From Chloroflexota bacterium (GTDB lineage Bacteria > Chloroflexota > Anaerolineae > Anaerolineales > Villigracilaceae), in contig JAIOOU010000003.1 of NCBI GenBank assembly GCA_021414245.1, positions 372,001-436,000 on the forward strand: 64,000 nucleotides of DNA, written 5' to 3'. Below, one piece after another: positions 35,356 to 42,597 of this stretch. A model generated the notes under the pieces. It did no database searches. It was not told the origin of the DNA and saw only the letters and a list, made by a program, of their open reading frames with translations. Position 1 is the first letter of the stretch, and the number at the start of each line of letters is the position of its first letter. The translations under genes and the position numbers were made by a program.

Positions 35356-35720
35356 GCCGTTCCTCCTTAACTCTAAAGGATGCTTTCTTCACGAATCAGT
35401 TCAAATTGCTTCATGTTCCATTGGTTGATTCCGAAACGGGTAGGTCAAAATCCCTTTTGCGGTGTTGCGGGATCCGGTCAAATAAGTTGAGCGGCCAGGG
35501 CCTGTATCTGCAGATGGTTCGATAAAACAGGGGAGTCAAATAAATCTCCGATAAACGGTTCAGGTGGTTCCCGCGATTATACTGCTGTATAATCTTTTGG
35601 ATGAAATATTAAAGTTATAATGGATTGTGGCCCCTTCCTGTTATTCCTCGGAAACGATGAATGCTTTGAAAGTGAAAAGGCCGCTCCCATAAAACCAAAA
35701 CGGGTCGATGCAAAGGTCAA
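35356..35720. other. Divergent intergenic region, no gene seen
   Basis: 365 bases between divergent genes. TATAAT words occur at about 35590 and 35612 in plus orientation and could serve the downstream plus-strand pair, but no good -35 was found. No RNA gene is evident. Confidence 0.35.
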
Positions 35721-36035
35721 ATGCCTGCTTCCTCAAAATACAAGGAGTTGTTTCGCAACGCCACGATCAAGGACAAACTTTCCCTGCTCCAGACCCTGGT
35801 GGATGGCAGGGAGGATTTGAGTCCGGATTTGGCTTTGGCCTTGATGAAGATCATCCATGGTGACCTGAGCATTCCGCAGACCCGGGACCGTTCCCCTTAT
35901 AAACGGTATGCTGAATTGGTCGAGGCCCTGCGGTTTCACACGCCCGGACTCCTGAAACAGGTCGTGGAAAACTGGAAAGCCCAGCAGAATCCCACGCCCG
36001 CGGAATGGTTTTCAGAGCATAAAAAATTATGGTGA
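35721..36035 (+). CDS. Hypothetical 104-aa protein
   Basis: Starts MPASSKYKELFRNATIKDKL after AAAGGTC and is helical throughout, with no membrane segment. The stop lies 7 bases inside the next gene, so it is coupled to the YdeI-like gene. No family is recognised. Confidence 0.55.
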   Translation: MPASSKYKELFRNATIKDKLSLLQTLVDGREDLSPDLALALMKIIHGDLSIPQTRDRSPYKRYAELVEALRFHTPGLLKQVVENWKAQQNPTPAEWFSEHKKLW

Positions 36036-36607
36036 AGCCTGTACTTGTCATTCATCCTTTCACCTCCCGATCCAAATGGGCGGACTGGCTTGCCGGACAG
36101 CACGACAAGTCGGCGGGTGTGTGGTTGAAACTGGCGAAAAAAGACACCGGCATTCCCTCCGTCAGTTATGAAGAGGCGTTGGAGGTTGCGCTGTGTTATG
36201 GCTGGATCGATGGCCAAAAGAAGGGGTTTGATGACAAATACTGGCTGCAAAAATTCACGCCCCGCGGTCCGAAGAGCATCTGGTCGAAGATCAACACGGA
36301 AAAAGCCGAACGCCTCATTGCCGCCGGGCTGATGAAACCTGCAGGTTTGAAAGTTGTTGAAGCGGCAAAAGCGGATGGACGCTGGGCGCAGGCCTACGAA
36401 TCGCAGAGGAATATTTCCATTCCGGAAGATTTTCAAATTGCATTGAATAGGAACAGGAAGGCAAGGACCTTTTTCGAGTCTCTGAATGGTGCGAACAGAT
36501 ACGCGGTGTTGTTCAGGATACAGACTGCTAAAAAGGCGGAAACGCGCGCCAAATGGATTGAAAAGCTGGTCAAGATGCTTGAAAAGAATGAGGAGATTCA
36601 CCCATAG
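36029..36607 (+). CDS. YdeI/OmpD-associated family protein
   Basis: 192 residues. The family pattern is present: WADWLAGQHDKSAGVWLKLAKKDTG, then YEEALEVALCYGWIDGQKKG, the FTPRGPKSIWSKIN block, and the C-terminal FFESLNGANRYAVLFRIQTAKKAETR. Members are linked to envelope stress and antimicrobial-peptide tolerance, but the chemistry is unknown. It overlaps the preceding small gene. Confidence 0.8.
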   Translation: MVKPVLVIHPFTSRSKWADWLAGQHDKSAGVWLKLAKKDTGIPSVSYEEALEVALCYGWIDGQKKGFDDKYWLQKFTPRGPKSIWSKINTEKAERLIAAGLMKPAGLKVVEAAKADGRWAQAYESQRNISIPEDFQIALNRNRKARTFFESLNGANRYAVLFRIQTAKKAETRAKWIEKLVKMLEKNEEIHP

Positions 36608-36718
36608 GGGAGGCGAAACAATGAGGGCTTTGAATTTTCATCACCTGATTGTGATATATTTAATTGGAAATGTCTGACAACTCCTGCATATTCTGGAAAA
36701 TACAATAAGGTTTATTCC

Positions 36719-37678
36719 ATGACCAGTAACCAAACTCGTAACCCCGGCACGTCTCTGGACCTTGATTGGGTGATGGGCGCGCACATCAACAAAAGCGCAG
36801 TGGAGCGGCGCACCGCCACGCTCACCGGCCGCCGCACCGTCAAAAAGGATTGGCAGGCGGCGTGGCTTTTACGCGCCATCACCAACATTGACCTGACCGC
36901 CCTCGCAGGTGACGATACGCCCGGGCGTATTCATCGTTTATGTGCGAAAGCCAGACAACCTTTACGTCCCGATATGATTGCGAAACTTGGACTCGACGGT
37001 GAAAGAATCACTGTTGGTGCAGTGTGTGTTTATCCAAATCGTGTTGCGGATGCAGTTCATGCGCTTCGAGGCTCGAATATTCCAGTTGCCTCTGTTGCGA
37101 CGGGTTTTCCTGCGGGGCAGACTCCTCTGCCGCAGCGCATCGGTGAGATCGAGCAAGCTGTGGAAGCAGGCGCAAAAGAAATCGACGTGGTCATTGCCCG
37201 CAATTATGTGCTGACAGGCGATTGGCAAGCCATGTATGACGAATTGCAGCAATTCCGCAAAGCCTGCGGAGACTCGCACATGAAAACCATCCTTGCCACG
37301 GGTGACCTCGGTTCGCTCAAGCAGGTTTATCAAGCCAGTCTCGTGGCCATGATGGCAGGCTCGGACTTTATCAAGACCTCCACAGGAAAAGAATCTACCA
37401 ATGCGACTCTCGAAGTGAGCCTGGTGATGATCCGTGCGCTTCGTGATTATCTCGACCGCTTTGGCTACAAAGTGGGATTCAAGCCTGCGGGCGGGATCAG
37501 TTCCGCGAAGCAGGCCATGGCATGGCAGTCGTTGATGAAGGAAGAACTCGGTGACGACTGGCTGAAGAATGACTTGTTCCGCATTGGCGCAAGCAGCCTG
37601 TTGACCGACATCGAGCGGCAGTTATACCACTACATCACAGGTCACTACGCGGCGAAACATCACATGCCGATGGGCTAA
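36719..37678 (+). CDS. deoC: Deoxyribose-phosphate aldolase
   Basis: 319 residues, the longer class-I type. It splits 2-deoxyribose-5-phosphate into glyceraldehyde-3-phosphate and acetaldehyde. The Schiff-base Lys is in DFIKTSTGKE, the proton-relay Lys is in VGFKPAGGIS, and VASVATGFPAGQT is the first strand block. The next gene is an aldehyde dehydrogenase that could remove the acetaldehyde. No nucleoside phosphorylase or deoB lies nearby. Confidence 0.93.
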   Translation: MTSNQTRNPGTSLDLDWVMGAHINKSAVERRTATLTGRRTVKKDWQAAWLLRAITNIDLTALAGDDTPGRIHRLCAKARQPLRPDMIAKLGLDGERITVGAVCVYPNRVADAVHALRGSNIPVASVATGFPAGQTPLPQRIGEIEQAVEAGAKEIDVVIARNYVLTGDWQAMYDELQQFRKACGDSHMKTILATGDLGSLKQVYQASLVAMMAGSDFIKTSTGKESTNATLEVSLVMIRALRDYLDRFGYKVGFKPAGGISSAKQAMAWQSLMKEELGDDWLKNDLFRIGASSLLTDIERQLYHYITGHYAAKHHMPMG

Positions 37679-37685
37679 AAGATAG

Positions 37686-37762
37686 TTAACCGCTAAGAGC
37701 GCAAAGAACGCGAAGAAGAACAAAGGCTTTTTTCTTAGCGCCTTAGTGTGCTTCGCGGTTAA
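37686..37762. repeat. Imperfect inverted repeat between deoC and ALDH
   Basis: Begins TTAACCGCTAAGAGCGCAAA and ends GCTTCGCGGTTAA, so the ends are inverted copies around a T-rich centre with CTTAGCGCCTTAG. It looks like a short dispersed genomic palindrome and could also act as an RNA hairpin between the two genes. Confidence 0.5.
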
Positions 37763-37779
37763 TTGAACTGGAGTTACTT

Positions 37780-40212
37780 ATGTCAAAAATACTTGAAATC
37801 TTCAACACCATGGAATACGGACCTGCGCCCGAAGCGCCTGATGCGGTCAAGGCTTGGCTGGATGAGCATGGACGCAAGTTCGGCTTGTTCATCAACAACG
37901 AGTGGGTGACGCCGAAGGGTGCGAAGTTCTATCCTTCGTACAACCCGTCGAATGGCGAATTATTAGCCGAGACTACACAGGCTGGACAAAAGGAAGTGGA
38001 TGCGGCTGTCGCATCGGCGCGGGAGGCGTTCAAAACATGGAGCAAGACTCCTGGTGTGACTCGTGCGCGATATCTGTATGCGATTGCGCGCAACCTTCAG
38101 AAACATTCGCGCTTGTTGGCGGTGCTCGAGTCGATGGATAATGGTAAGCCGATTCGTGAATCTCGTGATATTGATGTGCCGCTGTTGGCGCGTCACTTTT
38201 ATTATTATGCGGGTTGGGCGCAGTTGATGGAAACTGAACTGCGCGATTATCAATCCGTCGGTGTGGTGGGGCAGATCATCCCGTGGAATTTCCCGTTGTT
38301 GATGCTGGCGTGGAAGATTGCGCCTGCGATTGCGATGGGCAACACGGTGGTGTTGAAGCCTGCTTCGTACACCAGACTCACGGCGTTGTTGTTCGCAGAA
38401 ATTGTCGCCGAGGCGGGCTTGCCTGCTGGTGTGGTGAACGTCATCACGGGCAGCAGCAGCGCGGGTTCGATGATCGTTGAACATCCCGATGTGGATAAGA
38501 TCGCGTTCACGGGTTCAACCGATGTCGGGCGCACGCTCCGCAAGCAGACGGCTGGCTCTGGAAAAAAACTGTCGCTGGAGCTTGGTGGCAAGAGTCCATT
38601 TGTCGTGTTTGACGATGCCGATTTGGATGGAGCAGTTGAAGGCGTGGTCGATGCGATTTGGTTCAATCAGGGTCAGGTCTGCTGCGCAGGGTCAAGGCTC
38701 ATAGTGCAGGAAAATGTCGCAGGGAAGTTCATCCAAAAATTAAAGGCTCGCATGGAACATATGCGCGTGGGCGACCCGCTCGATAAATCCATAGACATGG
38801 GCGCGATCGTTGACCAAAGCCAATGGGACACGATCGATGGCTGGGTGAAGACGGGTATTGCCGAAGGCGGCGAATGTTTTCAGCCGAATATCGCGCTGCC
38901 CGAAAAGGGGTTGTTTTATAAACCCACGCTCATCACGGGGCTTGATGCTGCGGCTTCAACTGTGCAGGAAGAAATTTTTGGACCTGTGCTTGTGTCACTA
39001 ACATTTAGAACTCCGAGCGAAGCCATCGAACTTGCGAACAATACGCGCTATGGTCTCGCCGCGAGTGTGTGGAGCGATAACATCAACCTCGCGCTCGATG
39101 TCGCGAGCAAGATCAAGGCGGGCTCGGTGTGGGTCAACTGCACCAATCAATTCGACGGCGCGTCGGGCTTCGGCGGCTATCGCGAGTCGGGCTACGGGCG
39201 CGAAGGCGGACGTGAAGGTTTGTTTGAATATTTAAGACCGACATGGATGGATCGTCCGCGCCCTGAGTTTGTACTGGATGAAAAGAAGAAGTGGGGTGAA
39301 CACGTGCCCACGCTTCCTTCCCAGCCGACAACTGCTCGGGCAAATGGATATTCTCTTCCGCCGATAGATCGCACCCCAAAGATGTACATCGGCGGCAAGC
39401 AAGTCCGTCCTGACGGCGCGTACACTTCAAGTGTGTTGAGCGCGAAGGGAAAACTTGTCGGTCAGGTTGGTGACGGCAACCGCAAAGATATTCGTGATGC
39501 AGTCGAAGCCGCTCACAAAGCGCGGACATCAGGTTGGGCGATGCGCCACGGCTACAACCGTTCGCAAATTTTATATTTCATTGCTGAGAACTTGGATGCG
39601 CGCAACGCTGAATTTGTAAAACGCATTGTCGAAATGACAGGACGCACGCAAAAGTCCGCGGGTGCCGAAGTGGACGCGTCTGTTGAAAGATTATTCACCT
39701 ACGCCGCATGGGCGGATAAATACGGCGGCACTGTGCAGGAGACCACTCTGCGCGGGATCACCGTCGCGGTCAATGAACCGATGGGTGTGATCGGCATTGC
39801 CTGCCCCGATGAAATGCCATTGCTTGGATTTGTCTCGCTTATGGCGCCTGCGATTGCACGCGGCAACAGCGTGGTGATGATCCCCAGCCAAAAATATCCG
39901 CTCTCCGCCATGGACTTCTATCAGGTGCTCGACACCTCCGATGTGCCTGGCGGCGTGGTCAACATCGTCACAGGTGACCGTGACCATTTGGTCAAGACGC
40001 TCGTCCAACATGAAGATGTTGATTCGGTCTGGTACTTCGGCTCGGCGGAAGGCAGTTACCACGTCGAGAACGAATCTGCCGCCAACATGAAGCGCACGTG
40101 GACAGGCTACGGTCTGCCCCGCGATTGGCTCGACCGCGAGCAGGGCGAAGGTCACGAGTTCCTGCACGAGGCGACTCAGGTCAAGAATATCTGGGTGCCG
40201 ACGGGGGAGTGA
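37780..40212 (+). CDS. ALDH16-type two-domain aldehyde dehydrogenase
   Basis: 810 residues. Domain 1 (residues ~1-490) is a full aldehyde dehydrogenase with VVGQIIPWNFPLLM, the Glu in LELGGKSPFVVF and the catalytic Cys in FNQGQVCCAGSR. Domain 2 (~530-810) repeats the fold (PMGVIGIACPDEMPLLG, VVNIVTGDRDHL) but stops before any GQxC motif, so it has no catalytic Cys of its own. This arrangement is the hallmark of ALDH16. It is 101 bases after deoC and likely oxidises acetaldehyde or another aldehyde; substrate is inference from context. Confidence 0.88.
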   Translation: MSKILEIFNTMEYGPAPEAPDAVKAWLDEHGRKFGLFINNEWVTPKGAKFYPSYNPSNGELLAETTQAGQKEVDAAVASAREAFKTWSKTPGVTRARYLYAIARNLQKHSRLLAVLESMDNGKPIRESRDIDVPLLARHFYYYAGWAQLMETELRDYQSVGVVGQIIPWNFPLLMLAWKIAPAIAMGNTVVLKPASYTRLTALLFAEIVAEAGLPAGVVNVITGSSSAGSMIVEHPDVDKIAFTGSTDVGRTLRKQTAGSGKKLSLELGGKSPFVVFDDADLDGAVEGVVDAIWFNQGQVCCAGSRLIVQENVAGKFIQKLKARMEHMRVGDPLDKSIDMGAIVDQSQWDTIDGWVKTGIAEGGECFQPNIALPEKGLFYKPTLITGLDAAASTVQEEIFGPVLVSLTFRTPSEAIELANNTRYGLAASVWSDNINLALDVASKIKAGSVWVNCTNQFDGASGFGGYRESGYGREGGREGLFEYLRPTWMDRPRPEFVLDEKKKWGEHVPTLPSQPTTARANGYSLPPIDRTPKMYIGGKQVRPDGAYTSSVLSAKGKLVGQVGDGNRKDIRDAVEAAHKARTSGWAMRHGYNRSQILYFIAENLDARNAEFVKRIVEMTGRTQKSAGAEVDASVERLFTYAAWADKYGGTVQETTLRGITVAVNEPMGVIGIACPDEMPLLGFVSLMAPAIARGNSVVMIPSQKYPLSAMDFYQVLDTSDVPGGVVNIVTGDRDHLVKTLVQHEDVDSVWYFGSAEGSYHVENESAANMKRTWTGYGLPRDWLDREQGEGHEFLHEATQVKNIWVPTGE
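40164..40212 (+). repeat. ALDH 3'-end segment, source copy
   Basis: The last 49 bases of the ALDH gene. About 80 percent of this segment reappears after the META gene (40632-40679) and its last part again at 41196-41219. Confidence 0.5.
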
Positions 40213-40214
40213 AG

Positions 40215-40628
40215 ATGATTCGCAAAATACTGGCTGCCCTGTTAATTGTTTTTGCCCTGTCTGCCTGTGCAGGCGGCTCTTCAAATGTGCTGACCGGGAC
40301 GTGGAAATTGGTCTCGTACGGGGAGGCTGCCAGCCTGACAGGCCCGATTCCCGGAGTGGATACCTACATCACGTTCAACGAAGACGGCAGCGTTGGCGGG
40401 AACGTGGGATGCAACAGCCTGGGCGGAAAATATCAGGTCAGCGGAGACAGGATTGTCTTCAGCGGGATGTTTTCCACGGCGATGGCCTGTGAAGAACCTT
40501 TGATGACCCAGGAAGCGGCCGTGTTTGGTCTCTTAAATGGCGAGACAACCTTTACCTACGAGGAAACCAACGCGACTCTGGTGATCCTTTCAGCGGACCA
40601 GCAGCACGCTGTTGCGCTGCAGAAGTAA
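40215..40628 (+). CDS. META-domain (HslJ-like) lipoprotein
   Basis: 137 residues from the ATG at 40215, which follows GGGGAG at the ALDH stop. The signal peptide ends in a lipobox (FALSACAGG, Cys 17), so it is an exported lipoprotein. The META fold is marked by LTGTWKLVSYG, the ITFNEDGSVGGNVGCNSLGG block and FSTAMACEEPLMTQE. HslJ relatives are heat- or stress-linked; the function is unknown. It is packed against the ALDH gene. Confidence 0.85.
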   Translation: MIRKILAALLIVFALSACAGGSSNVLTGTWKLVSYGEAASLTGPIPGVDTYITFNEDGSVGGNVGCNSLGGKYQVSGDRIVFSGMFSTAMACEEPLMTQEAAVFGLLNGETTFTYEETNATLVILSADQQHAVALQK

Positions 40629-40631
40629 GTT

Positions 40632-40679
40632 GTACGAGGTGACTCAACTGAAAATATCGGGACGCCGACGGGAGAGTGA
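40632..40679 (+). repeat. Degenerate copy of the ALDH 3' end
   Basis: Reads TACGAGGTGACTCAAC... GACGCCGACGGGAGAGTGA and aligns with 40164-40212 including the stop codon. It directly follows the META gene, as if that gene had been inserted within or after a duplicated ALDH end. Confidence 0.5.
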
Positions 40680-40685
40680 TTTTCA

Positions 40686-40755
40686 GCCCCTCCCCAAGTC
40701 CGAAAGAAGATATTGGATATTTTTTCAACTTTTCATTTCGGACTTGGGGCGGGGC
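40686..40755. repeat. Palindrome upstream of DUF559 gene
   Basis: Left arm GCCCCTCCCCAAGTCCGAAA and right arm TTTCGGACTTGGGGCGGGGC flank an AT-rich loop of about 31 bases. The core CCTCCCCAAGTCC recurs in the palindrome after the nuclease gene. Confidence 0.6.
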
Positions 40756-40766
40756 AGTATTAATCC

Positions 40767-41120
40767 ATGACAGAAAAACGTTCAACGCCAAAGATCATGC
40801 GCCGCGCGGGAGAATTAAGACTTAATCAAACTCCTGCAGAGGTAAAGTTATGGACTCGCTTGCGTGCCCATCGGTTGAATAATGTTGGTTTTCGACGTCA
40901 ACATGCAATTGGAAATTACATTACTGATTTCTGCGCCCCAACTGAAATGCTGATTATTGAATTGGATGGAAACCAACACTTGGAGCAGGAAGAATATGAT
41001 GCAGAGCGAACAGCTTTCTTGAAATCAAAAGGCTATCGTGTTTTGCGGTTTTACAACAACGACGTGATGAGCGATATTGATAAAGTGTTGGAAGTCATTT
41101 TGGAAAATCTTAAGTCTTAG
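40767..41120 (+). CDS. DUF559 endonuclease-like protein
   Basis: 117 residues of the DUF559/Vsr-like nuclease fold. Family marks are RLNQTPAEVKLWTRLRAHRL, GFRRQHAIGNYITDF, IIELDGNQH (likely acidic metal ligands) and YRVLRFYNNDVM. Genes of this family are often scattered and flanked by repeats. Here the gene lies between two palindromes with the same CCTCCCCAAGTCC core, which suggests a small mobile or homing-like unit (inference). Its base composition is more AT-rich than the ALDH gene. Confidence 0.82.
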   Translation: MTEKRSTPKIMRRAGELRLNQTPAEVKLWTRLRAHRLNNVGFRRQHAIGNYITDFCAPTEMLIIELDGNQHLEQEEYDAERTAFLKSKGYRVLRFYNNDVMSDIDKVLEVILENLKS

Positions 41121-41131
41121 CCCCACCCCAG

Positions 41132-41164
41132 CCCTCCCCAAGTCCATTTTGGACTTGGGGAGGG
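41132..41164. repeat. Palindrome downstream of DUF559 gene
   Basis: A perfect 15-base stem starting CCCTCCCCAAGTCC, loop TTT, then its complement. It matches the core of the upstream palindrome. Confidence 0.65.
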
Positions 41165-41195
41165 AGTCGCGACGTAGGAGCGATGGGAGGGGCGG

Positions 41196-41219
41196 ATCGG
41201 GATGCCGACGGAGGAGTAG
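41196..41219 (+). repeat. Third, partial copy of the ALDH 3' end
   Basis: Reads ATCGGGATGCCGACGGAGGAGTAG, matching the last ~24 bases of the ALDH gene with an end in TAG rather than TGA. Confidence 0.4.
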
Positions 41220-41356
41220 GGAATTCATTTCTCTTAATTCGTAACTTTTTACACAATTTGTTGTTATAACTATTGTGTTTGTATTCTGTGATCTGGGCCA
41301 GTGATACATTGCGACTTTGAAGAGTTTTGACTATTTGAACCACAAGGAGAATTAAA

Positions 41357-41527
41357 ATGAACCTTTCTGCACCGAAGAACGTAACCTGGATTATCGCTGT
41401 TGTTGTCGGCTTGCTTGGTTTCCTCAGCAATTTTGTTGCCATTCCCGTCATTGGCGGATTTAGCTTCTGGCTGTTATTCATCGGGTTTGCCCTTCTCGCC
41501 GTTGCCACCTTCGTCGATGGTTTGTAA
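41357..41527 (+). CDS. 56-aa two-helix membrane protein
   Basis: A short frame from the ATG at 41357, with a strong AAGGAGA ribosome site, to the TAA at 41527. Two hydrophobic helices (about 9-30 and 35-52) include WIIAVVVGLLGFLSNFVAIP. It is followed by a strong terminator, so it is a complete small transcription unit. The family is not recognised. Confidence 0.75.
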   Translation: MNLSAPKNVTWIIAVVVGLLGFLSNFVAIPVIGGFSFWLLFIGFALLAVATFVDGL

Positions 41528-41546
41528 TCGCTAGCTAAGAATTGTT

Positions 41547-41588
41547 TACCGCTGGCAGGACTGGCCCAGTCTGCCAGCGGTATTTTTT
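41547..41588 (+). terminator. Terminator of the 56-aa protein gene
   Basis: TACCGCTGGCAGACTGG-type stem with its complement CCAGTCTGCCAGCGGTA, followed by TTTTTT. Confidence 0.9.
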
Positions 41589-41627
41589 AAGCACATGAGT
41601 CTCCCGCAAAGGGACAGGGATTTCGAG

Positions 41628-41667
41628 AAAAAATGAGCTTTGGGATTGTTCCCGGAGCTCATTTTTT
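41628..41667. terminator. Second, symmetric terminator-like hairpin
   Basis: AAAAAATGAGCT and AGCTCATTTTTT form the stem, with an inner GGGA/TCCC pairing in the loop. A and T runs flank both sides, so it could act on either strand. Confidence 0.7.
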
Positions 41668-41690
41668 TCTCCTTGGAAGTCTTCTCGAAG

Positions 41691-41820
41691 TTTTCCAAAA
41701 ACATTTGGAAGTTTTTCCCAAAACATCGAAATGTTTTTAAAAAATGTCAGTACATTTTCCCAAAGATGTACTGACATTTTCCCAAAGACGTACTGTCATT
41801 TTTTAAATTTGACAGTACAT
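41691..41820. repeat. AT-rich array with a 21-22-nt period
   Basis: TTTTCC(C)AAA words start at 41691, 41713, 41755 and 41777, with weaker T-run units at 41734 and 41799, so units recur every 21-22 bases. Two units share TTTTCCCAAAGA(T/C)GTACTG. Between the words, AATGTCAGTACAT and ATGTACTGACATT (41743-41778) form a perfect 13-bp inverted repeat, and GTACTGTCA / TGACAGTAC (41790-41818) form another. It does not have CRISPR-like spacing. An 80-codon frame crosses it on the minus strand but has no ribosome site or recognisable domain. Confidence 0.65.
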
Positions 41821-41978
41821 CTTTTCAACTCATGCCCTCTTGTTTTGAGTATAGGCACTGCTTGCATCGCAAGGATGCTTCGCATACCATAGCTTTGGAT
41901 GCTTCAATTCCTGATGGAAGGGATTAAAAAATTGCCGATCCTCTTGTTTCAGATTTTGAGGTTGATGGTTGGGAGTAA
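41821..41978. other. Intergenic tail of the array, no gene seen
   Basis: Between the array and the first HTD-tail copy I see only a weak internal repeat of GATGCTTC/GGATGCTTC near 41873-41907 and no coding frame. Confidence 0.3.
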
Positions 41979-42071
41979 TTATTTTGTGTCAAACTCAACC
42001 TTACTCAATTTGACTTCCATTCTTGCTCGGAATGTATTCTGAATTTCGGAGACCGCATCCGTGTGCTTCAT
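41979..42071 (-). pseudogene. Stand-alone C-terminal tail fragment, copy 1
   Basis: On the minus strand it encodes MKHTDAVSEIQNTFRARMEV and ends SKVEFDTK before TAA. It lies after the DUF3592-like gene but in a different frame. The same tail (HTDLVAEIQ...MELK) occurs at 42538-42597. It is probably the 3' remnant of a paralogous gene; a 30-residue peptide gene is the alternative. Confidence 0.4.
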
Positions 42072-42081
42072 CAGCGCGCGG

Positions 42082-42513
42082 TTAGAATGGCAGCCCAAAA
42101 TAAAGACCTGTTTCCCAAAGCACAACCGCCAGGATGATTTCAGCGGCGCCTTTCCACAGATCGCGGCGGGTGAGTGTCCATTCAAGTTGCAGATAGGCAT
42201 CCCAGGGCATTTCCTTGTCATATACGACCTCGACGGTGCTGCCAGTTTGATAGCGGCGATTCAAAAACCCGCTGTTGTCTGTCATTTGCACCTCAAATTC
42301 CTTATCCCGGACCTGAAACGCCACCATCGGACGGGCGGACCTGCCCATTTCTCCCAAAAAATTCCAGCCGCCGGGGTTTCCCACGGAACGGACCATGCCC
42401 TGGGTGGTTTCACTCGATCGCCTGATATTTTCCATCCGCCTCCATTGGAAGAAGGCAGGAATCCCCGTTGTCAAGCCGAGAAGAAGGAACAAGGCGGAAA
42501 AAGCGTATATCAT
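42082..42513 (-). CDS. DUF3592-like membrane protein
   Basis: 143 residues, preceded by AGGAGG. An N-terminal helix (residues 3-23), a soluble beta-rich domain (MVAFQVRDKEFEVQMTDNSG, then GSTVEVVYDKEMPWDA) and a C-terminal helix (about 121-140) give the DUF3592 layout. The function of the family is unknown. Confidence 0.65.
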   Translation of the reverse strand: MIYAFSALFLLLGLTTGIPAFFQWRRMENIRRSSETTQGMVRSVGNPGGWNFLGEMGRSARPMVAFQVRDKEFEVQMTDNSGFLNRRYQTGSTVEVVYDKEMPWDAYLQLEWTLTRRDLWKGAAEIILAVVLWETGLYFGLPF

Positions 42514-42537
42514 TGAGTTGCCTCCTGCAGTATTCGC

Positions 42538-42597
42538 CTATTTTAGTTCCATTTTTGACTTGAGTTTGTATTGAATTTCGGCGACCAAGTCAGTGTG
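42538..42597 (-). pseudogene. C-terminal tail fragment, copy 2, in frame after a stop
   Basis: This 19-codon stretch (HTDLVAEIQYKLKSKMELK, then TAG) directly follows, in frame, the TAG that ends the gene at 42598-43029. Compared with copy 1, the Lys codon AAG before HTD is TAG here, so a single nonsense change could have shortened the upstream protein. Confidence 0.45.

Noticed and set aside
35620-35820. 66-codon plus-strand frame before the 104-aa gene
   Set aside because: It overlaps the better supported frame at 35721, has no ribosome site and no sensible composition.
41535-41777. 80-codon minus-strand frame across the periodic array
   Set aside because: It contains a strong terminator of the neighbouring gene, has no ribosome site, and its repeats follow from the DNA period.
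41691-41820. CRISPR-like array
   Set aside because: Units are only 21-22 nt from start to start with no separate spacers, they vary, and no cas genes are near.
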